This document shows positions 42,938-51,480 of a stretch of DNA of 64,000 nt, in pieces. Location: NCBI GenBank assembly GCA_964520655.1, contig CAZFNI010000006.1:62001-126000 (forward strand), read 5' to 3'. A program made the position numbers and the translations under genes. Numbering within the stretch: the stretch's first letter is position 1; each line of letters begins with the position of its first letter. Below the pieces are notes generated by a model. That model saw only the letters and a program-made list of their open reading frames with translations. It was not told the origin of the DNA and made no database searches. Source of the DNA: JACQQW01 sp964520655. Its GTDB lineage: Bacteria; Omnitrophota; Gorgyraeia; Zapsychrales; Fredricksoniimonadaceae.

Positions 42938-44204
42938 GGCGTTTTCACAGGAGTCTTCGCTCGCGAGATCGTTCGTTGCTGGCAAAACCTATATCCCGGT
43001 ATCCGGAAAAGTATTGGATGCTGACGATTATGCGTTCTTGGTTGATGCCTGTCTTGATGGTTGGCTGACAGCAGGCCGTTTTACCGACGCATTTGAAAAG
43101 GATCTGTGCGCGGCAACGGGTGTTCGTTTTGCCAGCATGGTCAATAGCGGTTCCTCAGCGAATTTACTGGCCGTATGCGCGTTGACCTCAAAGTCTTTGG
43201 GAGCAAGGGCGCTCAAGCCAGGCGATGAAGTGATCGCGACTGCCGCTGGTTTTCCCACGACCCTTAATCCCATCATTCAGAATGATCTTGTGCCAGTCTT
43301 TGTGGATGTCGATCTATCCACCATGAATGTGGATGTGACAAAGCTTGAAGCCGCGATCAGCCCTAAAACCAAGGCCATGATCTTCGCGCATACGCTGGGC
43401 AATCCTTTTGATATCGCGGCTGTTAGGGCCTTGGCTCAGAAACATGGGTTGTGGCTCATTGAGGATTGCTGCGACGCTTTAGGGGGGACATATGACGGTA
43501 AGTCCGTCGGGAGTTTTGGGGACATTGCCACATTGAGTTTTTATCCGGCGCATCATATCACGACTGGCGAAGGCGGGGCGGTGCTGACTAACAATGCCGT
43601 CTTGCAGAAGGCCATTTTATCGTTCCGTGACTGGGGCAGGGACTGCTGGTGCGCGACAGGTAAAGACAACACCTGCGGGAAGAGATTCGGCTGGCAGCTG
43701 GGCAAATTGCCTCAGGGGTATGATCATAAATACATTTATTCACACATCGGCTATAATCTGAAAGCCACCGACATGCAGGCGGCGCTGGGCGTCTCGCAAA
43801 TAAAAAAACTGCCGGGATTTGTCCAGATCCGTCGGGACAATTGGCAGGCGTTGCGCTCGGGATTAGACACCTTGTCAGGGCGATTGTCATTTGTTGAACC
43901 AACCAAGCGATCAGTGCCCAGCTGGTTCGGGTTTATCCTCATGGTCAATGATCCGCGTATCAAGCGTGATGATCTGGTGCGTCATTTGGAATCTAAAATG
44001 ATCGGGACGCGGATGTTGTTCGGAGGGAATCTATTAAGCCATCCAGCCTATGAAGCCATCAACCACCGCATTGCGGGTTCTTTGAGCGCCAGTCAACGCG
44101 TGACTGACGATGTATTGTGGATCGGGGTTTATCCGGGGATCACTCCTGAGATGATCGCGTATATGACCGAAACCATAAAACAATTCGTGAAGGAACGAGC
44201 ATGA
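42900..44204 (+). CDS. rfbH: CDP-4-keto-6-deoxyglucose 3-dehydratase (E1)
   Basis: 434 aa DegT-like PMP-dependent dehydratase. Two diagnostic features are visible: the PLP lysine is replaced by His (H218 in SFYPAHHITTGEGG), and the [2Fe-2S] ligand pattern C191-x57-C249-x-C251-x7-C259 is exact for RfbH/AscC. It removes the C3 hydroxyl with electrons from a reductase (E3, AscD/RfbI), which is not encoded in this window. It makes the precursor of CDP-3,6-dideoxyhexoses for surface glycans. Confidence 0.95.
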   Translation: MSITRSSILGQVKAFSQESSLARSFVAGKTYIPVSGKVLDADDYAFLVDACLDGWLTAGRFTDAFEKDLCAATGVRFASMVNSGSSANLLAVCALTSKSLGARALKPGDEVIATAAGFPTTLNPIIQNDLVPVFVDVDLSTMNVDVTKLEAAISPKTKAMIFAHTLGNPFDIAAVRALAQKHGLWLIEDCCDALGGTYDGKSVGSFGDIATLSFYPAHHITTGEGGAVLTNNAVLQKAILSFRDWGRDCWCATGKDNTCGKRFGWQLGKLPQGYDHKYIYSHIGYNLKATDMQAALGVSQIKKLPGFVQIRRDNWQALRSGLDTLSGRLSFVEPTKRSVPSWFGFILMVNDPRIKRDDLVRHLESKMIGTRMLFGGNLLSHPAYEAINHRIAGSLSASQRVTDDVLWIGVYPGITPEMIAYMTETIKQFVKERA

Positions 44205-45148
44205 GCCGTACATTGAACGTTTTGTCCGTTGTCATTCCCTGTCATAATGAGGAAGAAGTCCTGCCTTCGACGCACAAGCATTTGACCGGTTTGTTGACCG
44301 GATTAAAGCAGTCTAAGCTGATCGGGGATTATGAGATCGTTTTCGTCAATAATGGCTCTACAGACAATACGGCTGCCGTGATGCTGCGATTGTTCAAAGA
44401 AGATCCGCATGTGCAGGTCGTTGACCTGCGCCGCAATTTCGGCTATCAGGCCTCCATTACGTCGGGGCTGGATGCGGCCACAGGCGACGCGGTGGTGACG
44501 ATCGACGCAGATCTGCAGGACCCCCCGGAGAAGATCGAGGAAATGATCCATCATTACAACAAGGGCTATGACCTGGTCCTAGGGATACGTCAGGACCGGT
44601 CGACGGATAGTTTCTTCAAACGCGTGTTCTCTCAATTTTTTTACCGTTTTTCCCAATGGATGGGGGTGGAGGTCGTTTATAATCACGGCGATTTTCGTTT
44701 GATGGCCAGATCCTTACTGGACCAATTCAAGGAAATGGCTGAGCGCGACCGCTTTATCCGGGCCATGATCCTCTATCTGGATAACCACTATGCCAGTGTC
44801 TTTTATGAAAGGCAAAGCCGCAAGATGGGTCGGACTAAATTCTTTGTCGGGGATCTGCTGGCACTTGCCATGGACGGCATTATTTCGTATTCGTATAAAC
44901 CTTTGCGCATGATGTCTTTGTTCGGGTTATTTACCAGTATAGTTGCGCTTGTCCTGGCCTGCTGGGTCGTTTATATGAAATTGATGTTTAACATCATCAT
45001 GGGCTGGGCCTCAACCTTGCTGCCCATTGTATTTTTCGGCGGTATCCAGTCATTGTTCCTGGGGATCATCGGTGAATATGTCGGTCGACTTTACGCGGAG
45101 GTCAAAGCCCGTCCTCTTTACGCTATCCGCGCCATCCATAAACATTGA
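44201..45148 (+). CDS. GT2 glycosyltransferase, GtrB/DPM1-like
   Basis: 315 aa. GT-A domain (about 8-225: SVVIPCHNEEEVLPS, VNNGSTDNTA, metal-binding TIDADLQDPPEKI) followed by two TM helices (about 235-300). This is the layout of polyprenyl-phosphate glycosyltransferases (GtrB, ArnC), which load a sugar onto undecaprenyl phosphate. It starts 4 bp inside rfbH, so it probably handles the sugar made by this operon. Confidence 0.92.
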   Translation: MSRTLNVLSVVIPCHNEEEVLPSTHKHLTGLLTGLKQSKLIGDYEIVFVNNGSTDNTAAVMLRLFKEDPHVQVVDLRRNFGYQASITSGLDAATGDAVVTIDADLQDPPEKIEEMIHHYNKGYDLVLGIRQDRSTDSFFKRVFSQFFYRFSQWMGVEVVYNHGDFRLMARSLLDQFKEMAERDRFIRAMILYLDNHYASVFYERQSRKMGRTKFFVGDLLALAMDGIISYSYKPLRMMSLFGLFTSIVALVLACWVVYMKLMFNIIMGWASTLLPIVFFGGIQSLFLGIIGEYVGRLYAEVKARPLYAIRAIHKH

Positions 45149-45190
45149 CCTAAAGGGATATCTCTGATCTTCCCTTGAGCAACACTTTTT

Positions 45191-45220
45191 TTGGCAAAAT
45201 AGCCGAATATCGTGTACACT
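45191..45220 (+). promoter_or_regulatory. Promoter of coiled-coil protein gene
   Basis: TTGGCA (45191-45196), 18-bp spacer, TACACT (45215-45220). The -10 box ends 7 bp before the ATG at 45228; CTCC but no ribosome site is present, so the mRNA may be leaderless. Confidence 0.5.
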
Positions 45221-45227
45221 TTCTCCT

Positions 45228-46010
45228 ATGACCGAAGAATCTAAACCAACACCACAAGCAACCCCGACTTTGGGGGTTCCGCCCCAGAAGAAGGGCTTTA
45301 AGATCAAGGCCGGTGCCGTCTTGACCGTCTTGGCTGTCCTTATATTGGGGGCCGGCGAAGCAGTGATATTCTTAAGGCATTCCAATCAGATCGATCAGAC
45401 CCAAAAAGATGCCGTTGATCAGAAAGACATGCTTAACAGCGTCAATGTCCAGATCAGCAGCCTTAATGATAAGCTTAAGGAAATGAAGAAACAGAACGAT
45501 GCCCTGGAAGTGGCCATTGCCGGCCAACAGGGGACGGTTGACTCTATCAGAAAAGATTATGGCGTGTTCCAGGTCAAGGCCAAGAGCGTTGAGGGTAAAT
45601 TAAGTGAACTGAAAGAAGAATTCAATGACAAATTTGTCCGTTCCGAGAAAGAAATAAGGGACGTAAGAACATTGATCGAACCGCTCAAATCCGGGATCAA
45701 CTTAGTCAAAGATAATACGGAAGCCTGGCAGAAAGATTATATGGCCACGTTAAATGACCTGCAGAACAGGGTAGCCCAGGTCTCGGCGGATGTGGAAAAG
45801 GCGGATCAGGAACTTTATAAAAAGATCGAGTTCATCAGCATGGTCCAGGAAAAGATGATCCGGGACCTGTCTTTAGATAATCCTTCATTAAGGGGCAAAT
45901 CTCCCGAGATCCCCGATCCGACCCAGGTCATGCACCGGGAAACGGTCAATAATTCTCAGCCCGAACCTCAAGAAAAGATCGACCAGCCGGCTGAGGATCT
46001 CTCCAAGTAA
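45228..46010 (+). CDS. Membrane-anchored coiled-coil protein
   Basis: 260 aa; family not recognised. A Pro/Thr-rich cytoplasmic N terminus (1-24), one TM helix (about 26-48), then a long coiled coil (about 52-220) with heptad-like Leu/Ile/Val spacing and frequent K/E/D, and a Pro-rich acidic C terminus. The topology resembles envelope spacers or chain-length regulators, but there is no Wzz or OmpA-like motif. It follows the glycan operon by 79 bp and has its own promoter. Confidence 0.7.
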   Translation: MTEESKPTPQATPTLGVPPQKKGFKIKAGAVLTVLAVLILGAGEAVIFLRHSNQIDQTQKDAVDQKDMLNSVNVQISSLNDKLKEMKKQNDALEVAIAGQQGTVDSIRKDYGVFQVKAKSVEGKLSELKEEFNDKFVRSEKEIRDVRTLIEPLKSGINLVKDNTEAWQKDYMATLNDLQNRVAQVSADVEKADQELYKKIEFISMVQEKMIRDLSLDNPSLRGKSPEIPDPTQVMHRETVNNSQPEPQEKIDQPAEDLSK

Positions 46011-46018
46011 CGTTTGAT

Positions 46019-46678
46019 CTATTGATGTATCTTTTTCTTATTTAATTCGTAGATAATATCCAGCAGGATCAAGATTGCGGCCAGTCCAAGCAGGAAAATG
46101 CCTTTGGGGCTGATGCTTTTGTGTTCGATGAGCAGGCGTGTTTTCAGGTGGAACGCGATCATGAGGATGATGACCCAGAAAAAAGGTTTATGTTCCTTGC
46201 TGTCGATCAGGCGTTTTAAACTAAAGGGCCATTTCTCGCCTTGGGGGTAAGGGTTAAGGGTCGGCAACATGGCAGGGACTTTGGCGGTGTAATTGCGGTA
46301 GTCCTCGCCGAATTTGGCCTCCAGCATTCCTTGTTCGTCACGGATCGTTTTGTAATAGATCAATGCCAAAGCCAGGATAAACAGCAGGCCAGCCCATCCC
46401 GTGTTCAGTAGAATGCAGAAGCCGATACAGATCAGAAAAGTTCCCAGATATAACGGATTGCGGACAAATGCATAAGGGCCTGAAGTTGTCAGGCGGTCAT
46501 TCTTGATGGCATAGCCGTTGGACCACAGGCGGATGAGCAGCCCGGCGATCACATATCCCACGCTGGCGCGGATGGAATGTTCGGTTGTCTGTCCGAAAAT
46601 AGCGACTAAGATCCCGAAAGGATAGATGACAGCAAATCGGGGTTTGAACCAGCGGTTTAAGCGGTGCGATAAATTCAT
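46019..46678 (-). CDS. Isoprenylcysteine methyltransferase-like membrane protein
   Basis: 219 aa with about five TM helices. The PEMT/ICMT SAM-binding core is clear: TTSGPYAFVRNPLYLGTFL and RDEQGMLEAKFGEDYRNY. Bacterial members methylate phospholipids, thiols or unknown substrates. A C-terminal extension of about 60 aa with two extra hydrophobic segments is unusual. It lies 27 bp downstream of pncC on the same strand and is probably co-transcribed with it. Confidence 0.85.
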   Translation of the reverse strand: MNLSHRLNRWFKPRFAVIYPFGILVAIFGQTTEHSIRASVGYVIAGLLIRLWSNGYAIKNDRLTTSGPYAFVRNPLYLGTFLICIGFCILLNTGWAGLLFILALALIYYKTIRDEQGMLEAKFGEDYRNYTAKVPAMLPTLNPYPQGEKWPFSLKRLIDSKEHKPFFWVIILMIAFHLKTRLLIEHKSISPKGIFLLGLAAILILLDIIYELNKKKIHQ

Positions 46679-46705
46679 AACAGGTATTATACAAAAAAAA
46701 TTTGA

Positions 46706-47173
46706 TTAAGCCAGCATTCCCCAGAGAATTCTGAGCGCGGCATTCTTGGCAAGGGTTTTATTTTGCAAGCGGCTGCCGTTGAAATGATATTGTTTGACGA
46801 CAGTGTTCTTTTTCGAGCATACAGCGATATAGATCAGTCCAACGGGTTTGTGCTTATTGCCGCCTGTAGGGCCGGCAATGCCGGTGATGGCGATACCGAA
46901 GTCTGTATTGTGGATCGACCGCACTCCTTGGGCCATGAGGCCAACAACCTGCGCGCTGACCGCTCCGTGAGTCTGGATGATACGGGCAGGGACTTTCAGT
47001 AATTTTGATTTAGCCATATTGTCATAGGCAATGACCCCTAAGATAAAAAAAGCGGAGGAACCGGGGATATTGGTCAGGGTGTGACACAGCAGGCCTCCGG
47101 TGCAGGACTCGGCTGCAGCCAGTGTTCTTTTGGTTGTGATCAGATTTTTTGCTATTTTTTCTTCAAGTCGCAT
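46706..47173 (-). CDS. pncC: Nicotinamide-nucleotide amidase (CinA C-terminal domain)
   Basis: 155 aa, single CinA-C domain. Conserved AAAESCTGGLLCHTLTNIPGSS (split here as AAESCTGG and NIPGSS), SYD-type AYDN and GIAGPTGG are present. PncC deamidates NMN to nicotinate mononucleotide in pyridine-nucleotide recycling. It lacks the N-terminal MoCF-like CinA domain, as stand-alone YgaD/PncC does. It is divergent from ribBA. Confidence 0.93.
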   Translation of the reverse strand: MRLEEKIAKNLITTKRTLAAAESCTGGLLCHTLTNIPGSSAFFILGVIAYDNMAKSKLLKVPARIIQTHGAVSAQVVGLMAQGVRSIHNTDFGIAITGIAGPTGGNKHKPVGLIYIAVCSKKNTVVKQYHFNGSRLQNKTLAKNAALRILWGMLA

Positions 47174-47209
47174 GTTATTTAAAATAAACAGGTTATGTAA
47201 TTAGCGGGC

Positions 47210-47260
47210 ATTATACCGCTTATCTTATTCATTGACAAGGACGAAGATTTTCAATATACT
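47210..47260. promoter_or_regulatory. Divergent promoters with overlapping -35 boxes (pncC / ribBA)
   Basis: Plus strand: TTGACA (47232-47237), 17 bp, TATACT (47255-47260), driving ribBA. Minus strand: TTGTCA (47238-47233), 17 bp, TATAAT (47215-47210), driving pncC. The two -35 hexamers share five bases, so RNA polymerase can hardly occupy both at once. No FMN riboswitch is recognisable in the 45-nt ribBA leader. Confidence 0.8.
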
Positions 47261-47304
47261 TTGCGGATACTTTTGTGGATATGTAATCAATTTGGGAGGA
47301 GTGC

Positions 47305-48507
47305 ATGTTTAATTCAATTCCAGAGGTTTTAGAAGAGTTAAAAGCCGGCCGCATGGTCATTGTCATGGATGATGAAGGGCGCGAGAATGAAGGGGATATT
47401 TTAGTGTCCGCCCAGTTTATAACGCCTGAGATCATCAATTTCATGGCCACCAATGCCCGCGGGCTGATCTGTGTGCCGATGGAAGATGCCCGTTTATCGG
47501 CATTAGACCTGCATCCCATGAAGGAAGACAATAATTCCAAGCATCAGAAATGCAACACCGCCTGGACGGTGTCTGTGGATGCGGCTTATGGAGTAACGAC
47601 CGGTATTTCCGCGGCTGACCGCGCTAAAACGGTTGAAGTCTTGATGGATGAAAAATCCAAACCCTCTGACCTGGTGACCCCTGGCCATTTATTCCCGTTA
47701 CGCGCCCGACGCGGCGGCGTTCTGGTCCGTGCTGGTCATACAGAAGCTTCTGTCGACCTGATGCGTTTGGCTGGGCTTTATCCTGCCGGTGTCATCTGTG
47801 AGATCATGAATGATGACGGCACCATGGCGCGCACCAATGACCTGATCGCTTTTGCCAAGAAACATAAATTAAAGATCTGCACGATCGACAGTTTGATCGA
47901 ATACCGCCGTAAGTCTGAAAAGTTGGTGGAGCGGGTGGAAGAAACCACCTTGCCGACCCAGGAAGGCGAATTCAAGTTAGTTGCATATAAATCCATCATT
48001 GATGATGTGATCCATTTGGCGTTGGTCAAGGGACAGATCGATGCGACGACTCCTGTTTTGGTACGCGCGCAATCCGAATGTTTGACCGGCGATATTTTTG
48101 GTTCCCTGCGCTGTGATTGCAACAGCCAGTTGAAAGCGGCGATGAAAATGATCGAGAGCGCTGGTTCAGGGGTCATTTTGTATATCCGTCAACATGAAGG
48201 ACGCGGCATTGGTTTGCTCAATAAATTAAAAGCGTACAATTTGCAGGATGAGGGCATGGACACCGTGGAAGCTAATCAGGCGCTGGGTTTCCCGGCGGAT
48301 TTGCGCGATTACGGCATCGGCGCGCAGATCTTAGTTGATCTGGGGGTCAAGCAGATCCGTTTGTTGACCAATAATCCTCGCAAGATTGTTGGCTTAGAGG
48401 GGTATGGACTTTCCGTCGTTGAGCGCGTGGCCATTAAAGGCGCCCATCATCCCCGGACAGAACAATATTTGAAGACCAAGAAGGAAAAATTAGGACATAT
48501 CCTTTAA
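47305..48507 (+). CDS. ribBA: Bifunctional DHBP synthase / GTP cyclohydrolase II
   Basis: 400 aa. RibB domain (about 1-200: MDDEGRENEGDI, TPGHLFPLRARRGGVLVRAGHTEA) and RibA domain (about 208-395) with the zinc site CLTGDIFGSLRCDC and RQEGRGIGL-type motif RQHEGRGIGLLNK, and the catalytic GYGL. It makes both precursors of riboflavin. GGGAGG precedes the ATG. First gene of ribBA-ribH-nusB-PHP; its last base overlaps ribH. Confidence 0.97.
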   Translation: MFNSIPEVLEELKAGRMVIVMDDEGRENEGDILVSAQFITPEIINFMATNARGLICVPMEDARLSALDLHPMKEDNNSKHQKCNTAWTVSVDAAYGVTTGISAADRAKTVEVLMDEKSKPSDLVTPGHLFPLRARRGGVLVRAGHTEASVDLMRLAGLYPAGVICEIMNDDGTMARTNDLIAFAKKHKLKICTIDSLIEYRRKSEKLVERVEETTLPTQEGEFKLVAYKSIIDDVIHLALVKGQIDATTPVLVRAQSECLTGDIFGSLRCDCNSQLKAAMKMIESAGSGVILYIRQHEGRGIGLLNKLKAYNLQDEGMDTVEANQALGFPADLRDYGIGAQILVDLGVKQIRLLTNNPRKIVGLEGYGLSVVERVAIKGAHHPRTEQYLKTKKEKLGHIL

Positions 48508-48941
48508 TGAACGCGCGCATTGCCATTGTCGCCAGCGAGTTCAATGAATTCATCAGCAAGGCTTTGCTTGCTGCATGTTTAAAAGAGTTAAAAAAGAGCG
48601 GGATCCCCGACAAAGCCATTACCACTGTCTGGGTTCCCGGTTCTTTTGAAGTTCCGCTGGCAGCATTAAAATTAGCCAAAAAGAAGAATGTTGACGCGGT
48701 TATTTGTTTAGGCGCAGTGATCCGCGGCGAAACGTATCATTTTGAAGTTGTGGCCAATGGTGTTGCACAGGGGATCATGCAGGCATCTCTACAGTCATCA
48801 AAGCCTGTGATCATGGGAGTGCTAACCACAGACACCATCTCTCAAGCCCAGGCGCGCGCGCAAGCAAACGGCAAAGACAATAAAGGCCGCGACGCGGCAA
48901 AGACGGCGTTGGCCATGACCGCTCTTTTAAAGAGAATATAG
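48507..48941 (+). CDS. ribH: 6,7-dimethyl-8-ribityllumazine synthase
   Basis: 144 aa, normal length. ASEFNEFISKALL, VPGSFEVPLAALKLA, CLGAVIRGETYHFEVVAN with the catalytic His, and GVLTTDTISQAQARA are present. It condenses DHBP and the pyrimidine intermediate to lumazine. Translationally coupled to ribBA (ATG overlaps TAA by one base). Confidence 0.97.
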   Translation: MNARIAIVASEFNEFISKALLAACLKELKKSGIPDKAITTVWVPGSFEVPLAALKLAKKKNVDAVICLGAVIRGETYHFEVVANGVAQGIMQASLQSSKPVIMGVLTTDTISQAQARAQANGKDNKGRDAAKTALAMTALLKRI

Positions 48942-48950
48942 CAGGATCAT

Positions 48951-49382
48951 ATGAGACGACGCACACTTGGACGCGAACACGCGCTAAAGATCTTATACCA
49001 GCTGGACATCACCCAAAGGCCTCTGGAGGCGATCTTAGTTGATTACTGGAAAGCCGATGATACCAAAGATGTGAAGGATGATGTTGTCATTGAATTCGCC
49101 GCCTCGCTCTCCAAAGGCGTCGTCCAGCATCTGAAAGCCATCGATGATAAGATCTCCGAATACGCCACGAACTGGCAGTTGAAACGCATGGCGGTCATTG
49201 ACCGCAATTCCATGCGCATCGGCCTGTATGAATTGAAATATTCTACAGAGACGCCTCCCAAGGTTGCCATCAACGAAGCGGTCGAGCTTGCCAAGAAATA
49301 CGGCGACCTCGAATCAAGTAAATTCGTCAACGGCATCTTAGACAAGATCCACAAAAAAGAGATCGTCGAGCCGAGCAATTGA
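48951..49382 (+). CDS. nusB: Transcription antitermination factor NusB
   Basis: 143 aa, all-helical NusB: RRTLGREHALKILYQLDI at the N terminus, and the RNA-binding C-terminal part with AINEAVELAKKYGDLESSKFVNGILDKI. It assembles with NusE on boxA of rRNA leaders. The ribH-nusB pair is common in bacteria. It ends 1 bp before the PHP gene. Confidence 0.96.
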   Translation: MRRRTLGREHALKILYQLDITQRPLEAILVDYWKADDTKDVKDDVVIEFAASLSKGVVQHLKAIDDKISEYATNWQLKRMAVIDRNSMRIGLYELKYSTETPPKVAINEAVELAKKYGDLESSKFVNGILDKIHKKEIVEPSN

Positions 49383-49383
49383 T

Positions 49384-50220
49384 ATGCGGCTGGCGGACCT
49401 GCACATCCACACATATTATTCCGACAGTACTGCTTCACCGCAAGAGGTCGTGGACGAAGCGCTAAAAGCGGGATTAGCGGCGATCGCCATTTCCGACCAT
49501 GATATTATAGACGGTGTTCTGCCGACGCAGGAAGCGGCGAAAGGCAAAGACCTGGAGATCATTTCCGGCATTGAATTGTCCGCGGAATATGAAGGTAAGG
49601 ATATCCATATGCTCGGGTATTTCATCGACGTCCATAAAGGGCCGTTGGTCGAGAAATGCCAGGTTTTCTTAAACGCGCGGGTTGAACGCATGAAACAGAT
49701 GATCATGAATCTGCGGGCGGTCGGCATCACCAATATTGATTTTGATGAAGTGGCGGCGTTGACGAAAGCTAAAGCGGTAGGCCGGGCGCATTTGTCGTTC
49801 CTGATGGTGCAGAAAGGTATTGTCAAGAACGCCAAAGAAGCGTTTGAGAAATATCTCAGTGAAGGCTGTCCGGGATATGCGCCAAAATATAAGCAAAGCC
49901 CATTTGAGGCGATCGATCTGATCCATCAAAGCGGAGGCTTAGCGGTGATGGCGCATCCGATGCTGACGCAGAAAGATGAGCTGATCGCGCCGATGGCCAA
50001 AGCGGGTTTAGATGGGTTGGAAATTTATTACCCTAATTGTTCGGATGCCGTGCATAATTTCTATTATGGGCTGGCTAAAAAGAACAAGCTGCTGATGACC
50101 GGCGGATCTGACGCGCACGGCAAAGCCAAACCCTATACCTATATCGGTAAAGCAACGATCGATTACGCGTTAGTTGAGAAAATGAAAGAACGTGTGGCAG
50201 AGCGTTTGTCGCAGACATGA
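49384..50220 (+). CDS. PHP-domain metal-dependent phosphoesterase (TrpH/YciV-like)
   Basis: 278 aa single PHP domain. Metal-binding motifs DLHIHTYYSDS, AISDHDIIDG, a C-terminal GGSDAHG and the HPMLTQK motif are complete. Homologues (RNase AM/YciV) hydrolyse short RNA 5' ends or 3',5'-bisnucleotides. It sits in the riboflavin cluster without known metabolic link, directly followed by hairpin element C, which begins at the first base after its stop codon. Confidence 0.9.
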   Translation: MRLADLHIHTYYSDSTASPQEVVDEALKAGLAAIAISDHDIIDGVLPTQEAAKGKDLEIISGIELSAEYEGKDIHMLGYFIDVHKGPLVEKCQVFLNARVERMKQMIMNLRAVGITNIDFDEVAALTKAKAVGRAHLSFLMVQKGIVKNAKEAFEKYLSEGCPGYAPKYKQSPFEAIDLIHQSGGLAVMAHPMLTQKDELIAPMAKAGLDGLEIYYPNCSDAVHNFYYGLAKKNKLLMTGGSDAHGKAKPYTYIGKATIDYALVEKMKERVAERLSQT

Positions 50221-50396
50221 GTTATAGAGCTGGGGCAAGCTTCATTCAGGATTCAACCCCCCTAGCCCCCGTAACACATGCACGGGTTTTGTAAACAACG
50301 GTGGTTGCTTAACGAAAATCTAGTGGGTACGTATTCAATAGGGCCGCATGTGACGGGGGAGTTTCATCCTTCATGAACTTCCCCCAGCTCTATAAC
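50221..50396. repeat. Long hairpin element C, shared-core family (inverse of D)
   Basis: Outer arms 50221-50235 and 50382-50396 are perfectly complementary over 15 bp; an imperfect stem continues for about 40 bp more. The core carries CCCCCGTAACACATGCAC (50266-50283) and GCATGTGACGGGGG (50346-50359), the reverse complements of strings in element D. It fills the gap between the PHP gene and ribD. A TATAAT lies right after it (50401-50406), 12 bp before the ribD start. Confidence 0.9.
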
Positions 50397-50418
50397 GGCA
50401 TATAATGAGGTAACCGTT

Positions 50419-51480
50419 TTGTCAGAACATTTGAAATATATGTCTCAGGCCTACGAGCTGGCCCTGCGAGGATGGGGGCGGGTCAGCCCTAATCCCATGG
50501 TCGGGGCTGTGCTTGTTAAGTCGGGCAAGGTGATCGCCAGGGGGTTTCACGCCTATTATGGCGGTCCTCATGCCGAAGCAGCGGCGATCAAAACCGCTGG
50601 GGCGAAGGCCAAAGGCGCGCATTTGTATGTCACACTTGAGCCATGTTCGCATTTCGGCAAGACCCCACCTTGTACACAGGCGATCATTGATGCTGGTATT
50701 ACAAAAGTTTTTGTCGGTGTCAAAGACCCTAACCCGTGCATGAATGGCAAGTCCATCACGCTGTTAAAGAAAGCGGGGATCAACGTCGAGGTTGGCTTCC
50801 TTGAAGATGAGCTGTTGCGATTAAATGAAAGTTTCAACAAGCATGTGAAAAGCGGTATGCCGTTTGTGACTGCGAAGATCGCCCAGACGCTTGACGGGAA
50901 GATCGCTAATTCAAATGGTGATTCCAAATGGATCACAGGTCAGGACGCCCGTGATTACGCGCATGAATTAAGGTTCGGATTTGACGCCATTATCGTCGGC
51001 ATCAATACGGTCTTAAAAGACGACCCAGCCTTAAACAGTGTTCCCCGCAAATCCATCAAGAAGGTCATCCTGGATACGCATTTGCAAATGCCTTCCAAGG
51101 GTCGGATTTACACACAAACACCGCCGGAAGATATTCTGATCTTTACAACTTCAAAAAAGATCAAGAAGCTTAATGCGACGATCATTCAAGCGCCTTTGAA
51201 AAATAACAAGGTAGACCTTAAATGGGTGCTGCGCTATTTAGGCCGGATAGGCGTTGCCAATCTGTTGATCGAGGGTGGCGCCAAGGTCATCGGTAATGCT
51301 TTAAATGAAAAGCTGGTCGATAAAATGATGGTCTATGTCGCGCCTAAGATCATGGGCGACGGGATCAATGCAATCGCTGGCATGACAACAAAAGATATTA
51401 GCAAGATATTAACGCTAAAAGATGTACAAATGGGCAGGATAGGCGAGGATCTTTTTATCGAGGCGCCAATTAAGGGGTAG
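50419..51480 (+). CDS. ribD: Bifunctional deaminase/reductase RibD
   Basis: 353 aa. Deaminase domain (about 1-145) with zinc site HAEAAAIK and LEPCSHFGKTPPC, and reductase domain (about 148-353) with VTAKIAQTLDGKIA and LLIEGGAKVIG. It performs two consecutive steps of riboflavin synthesis. TTG 50419 is favoured: AATGAGG ends 8 bp upstream and the residues before Met-8 (SEHLKY) match the family start; ATG 50440 is the alternative. The last four codons and stop lie in the arm of element D, and element C lies upstream. Confidence 0.95.
   Translation: MSEHLKYMSQAYELALRGWGRVSPNPMVGAVLVKSGKVIARGFHAYYGGPHAEAAAIKTAGAKAKGAHLYVTLEPCSHFGKTPPCTQAIIDAGITKVFVGVKDPNPCMNGKSITLLKKAGINVEVGFLEDELLRLNESFNKHVKSGMPFVTAKIAQTLDGKIANSNGDSKWITGQDARDYAHELRFGFDAIIVGINTVLKDDPALNSVPRKSIKKVILDTHLQMPSKGRIYTQTPPEDILIFTTSKKIKKLNATIIQAPLKNNKVDLKWVLRYLGRIGVANLLIEGGAKVIGNALNEKLVDKMMVYVAPKIMGDGINAIAGMTTKDISKILTLKDVQMGRIGEDLFIEAPIKG

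Noticed and set aside
45149..45175. Terminator after the GT2 gene (AAGGGA...TCCCTT)
   Set aside because: Only a 6-bp stem with a 12-nt loop and no T-run.
47261..47304. FMN riboswitch upstream of ribBA
   Set aside because: The leader is only about 45 nt and lacks the conserved RFN stems; nothing similar is seen upstream of ribD or ribE either.
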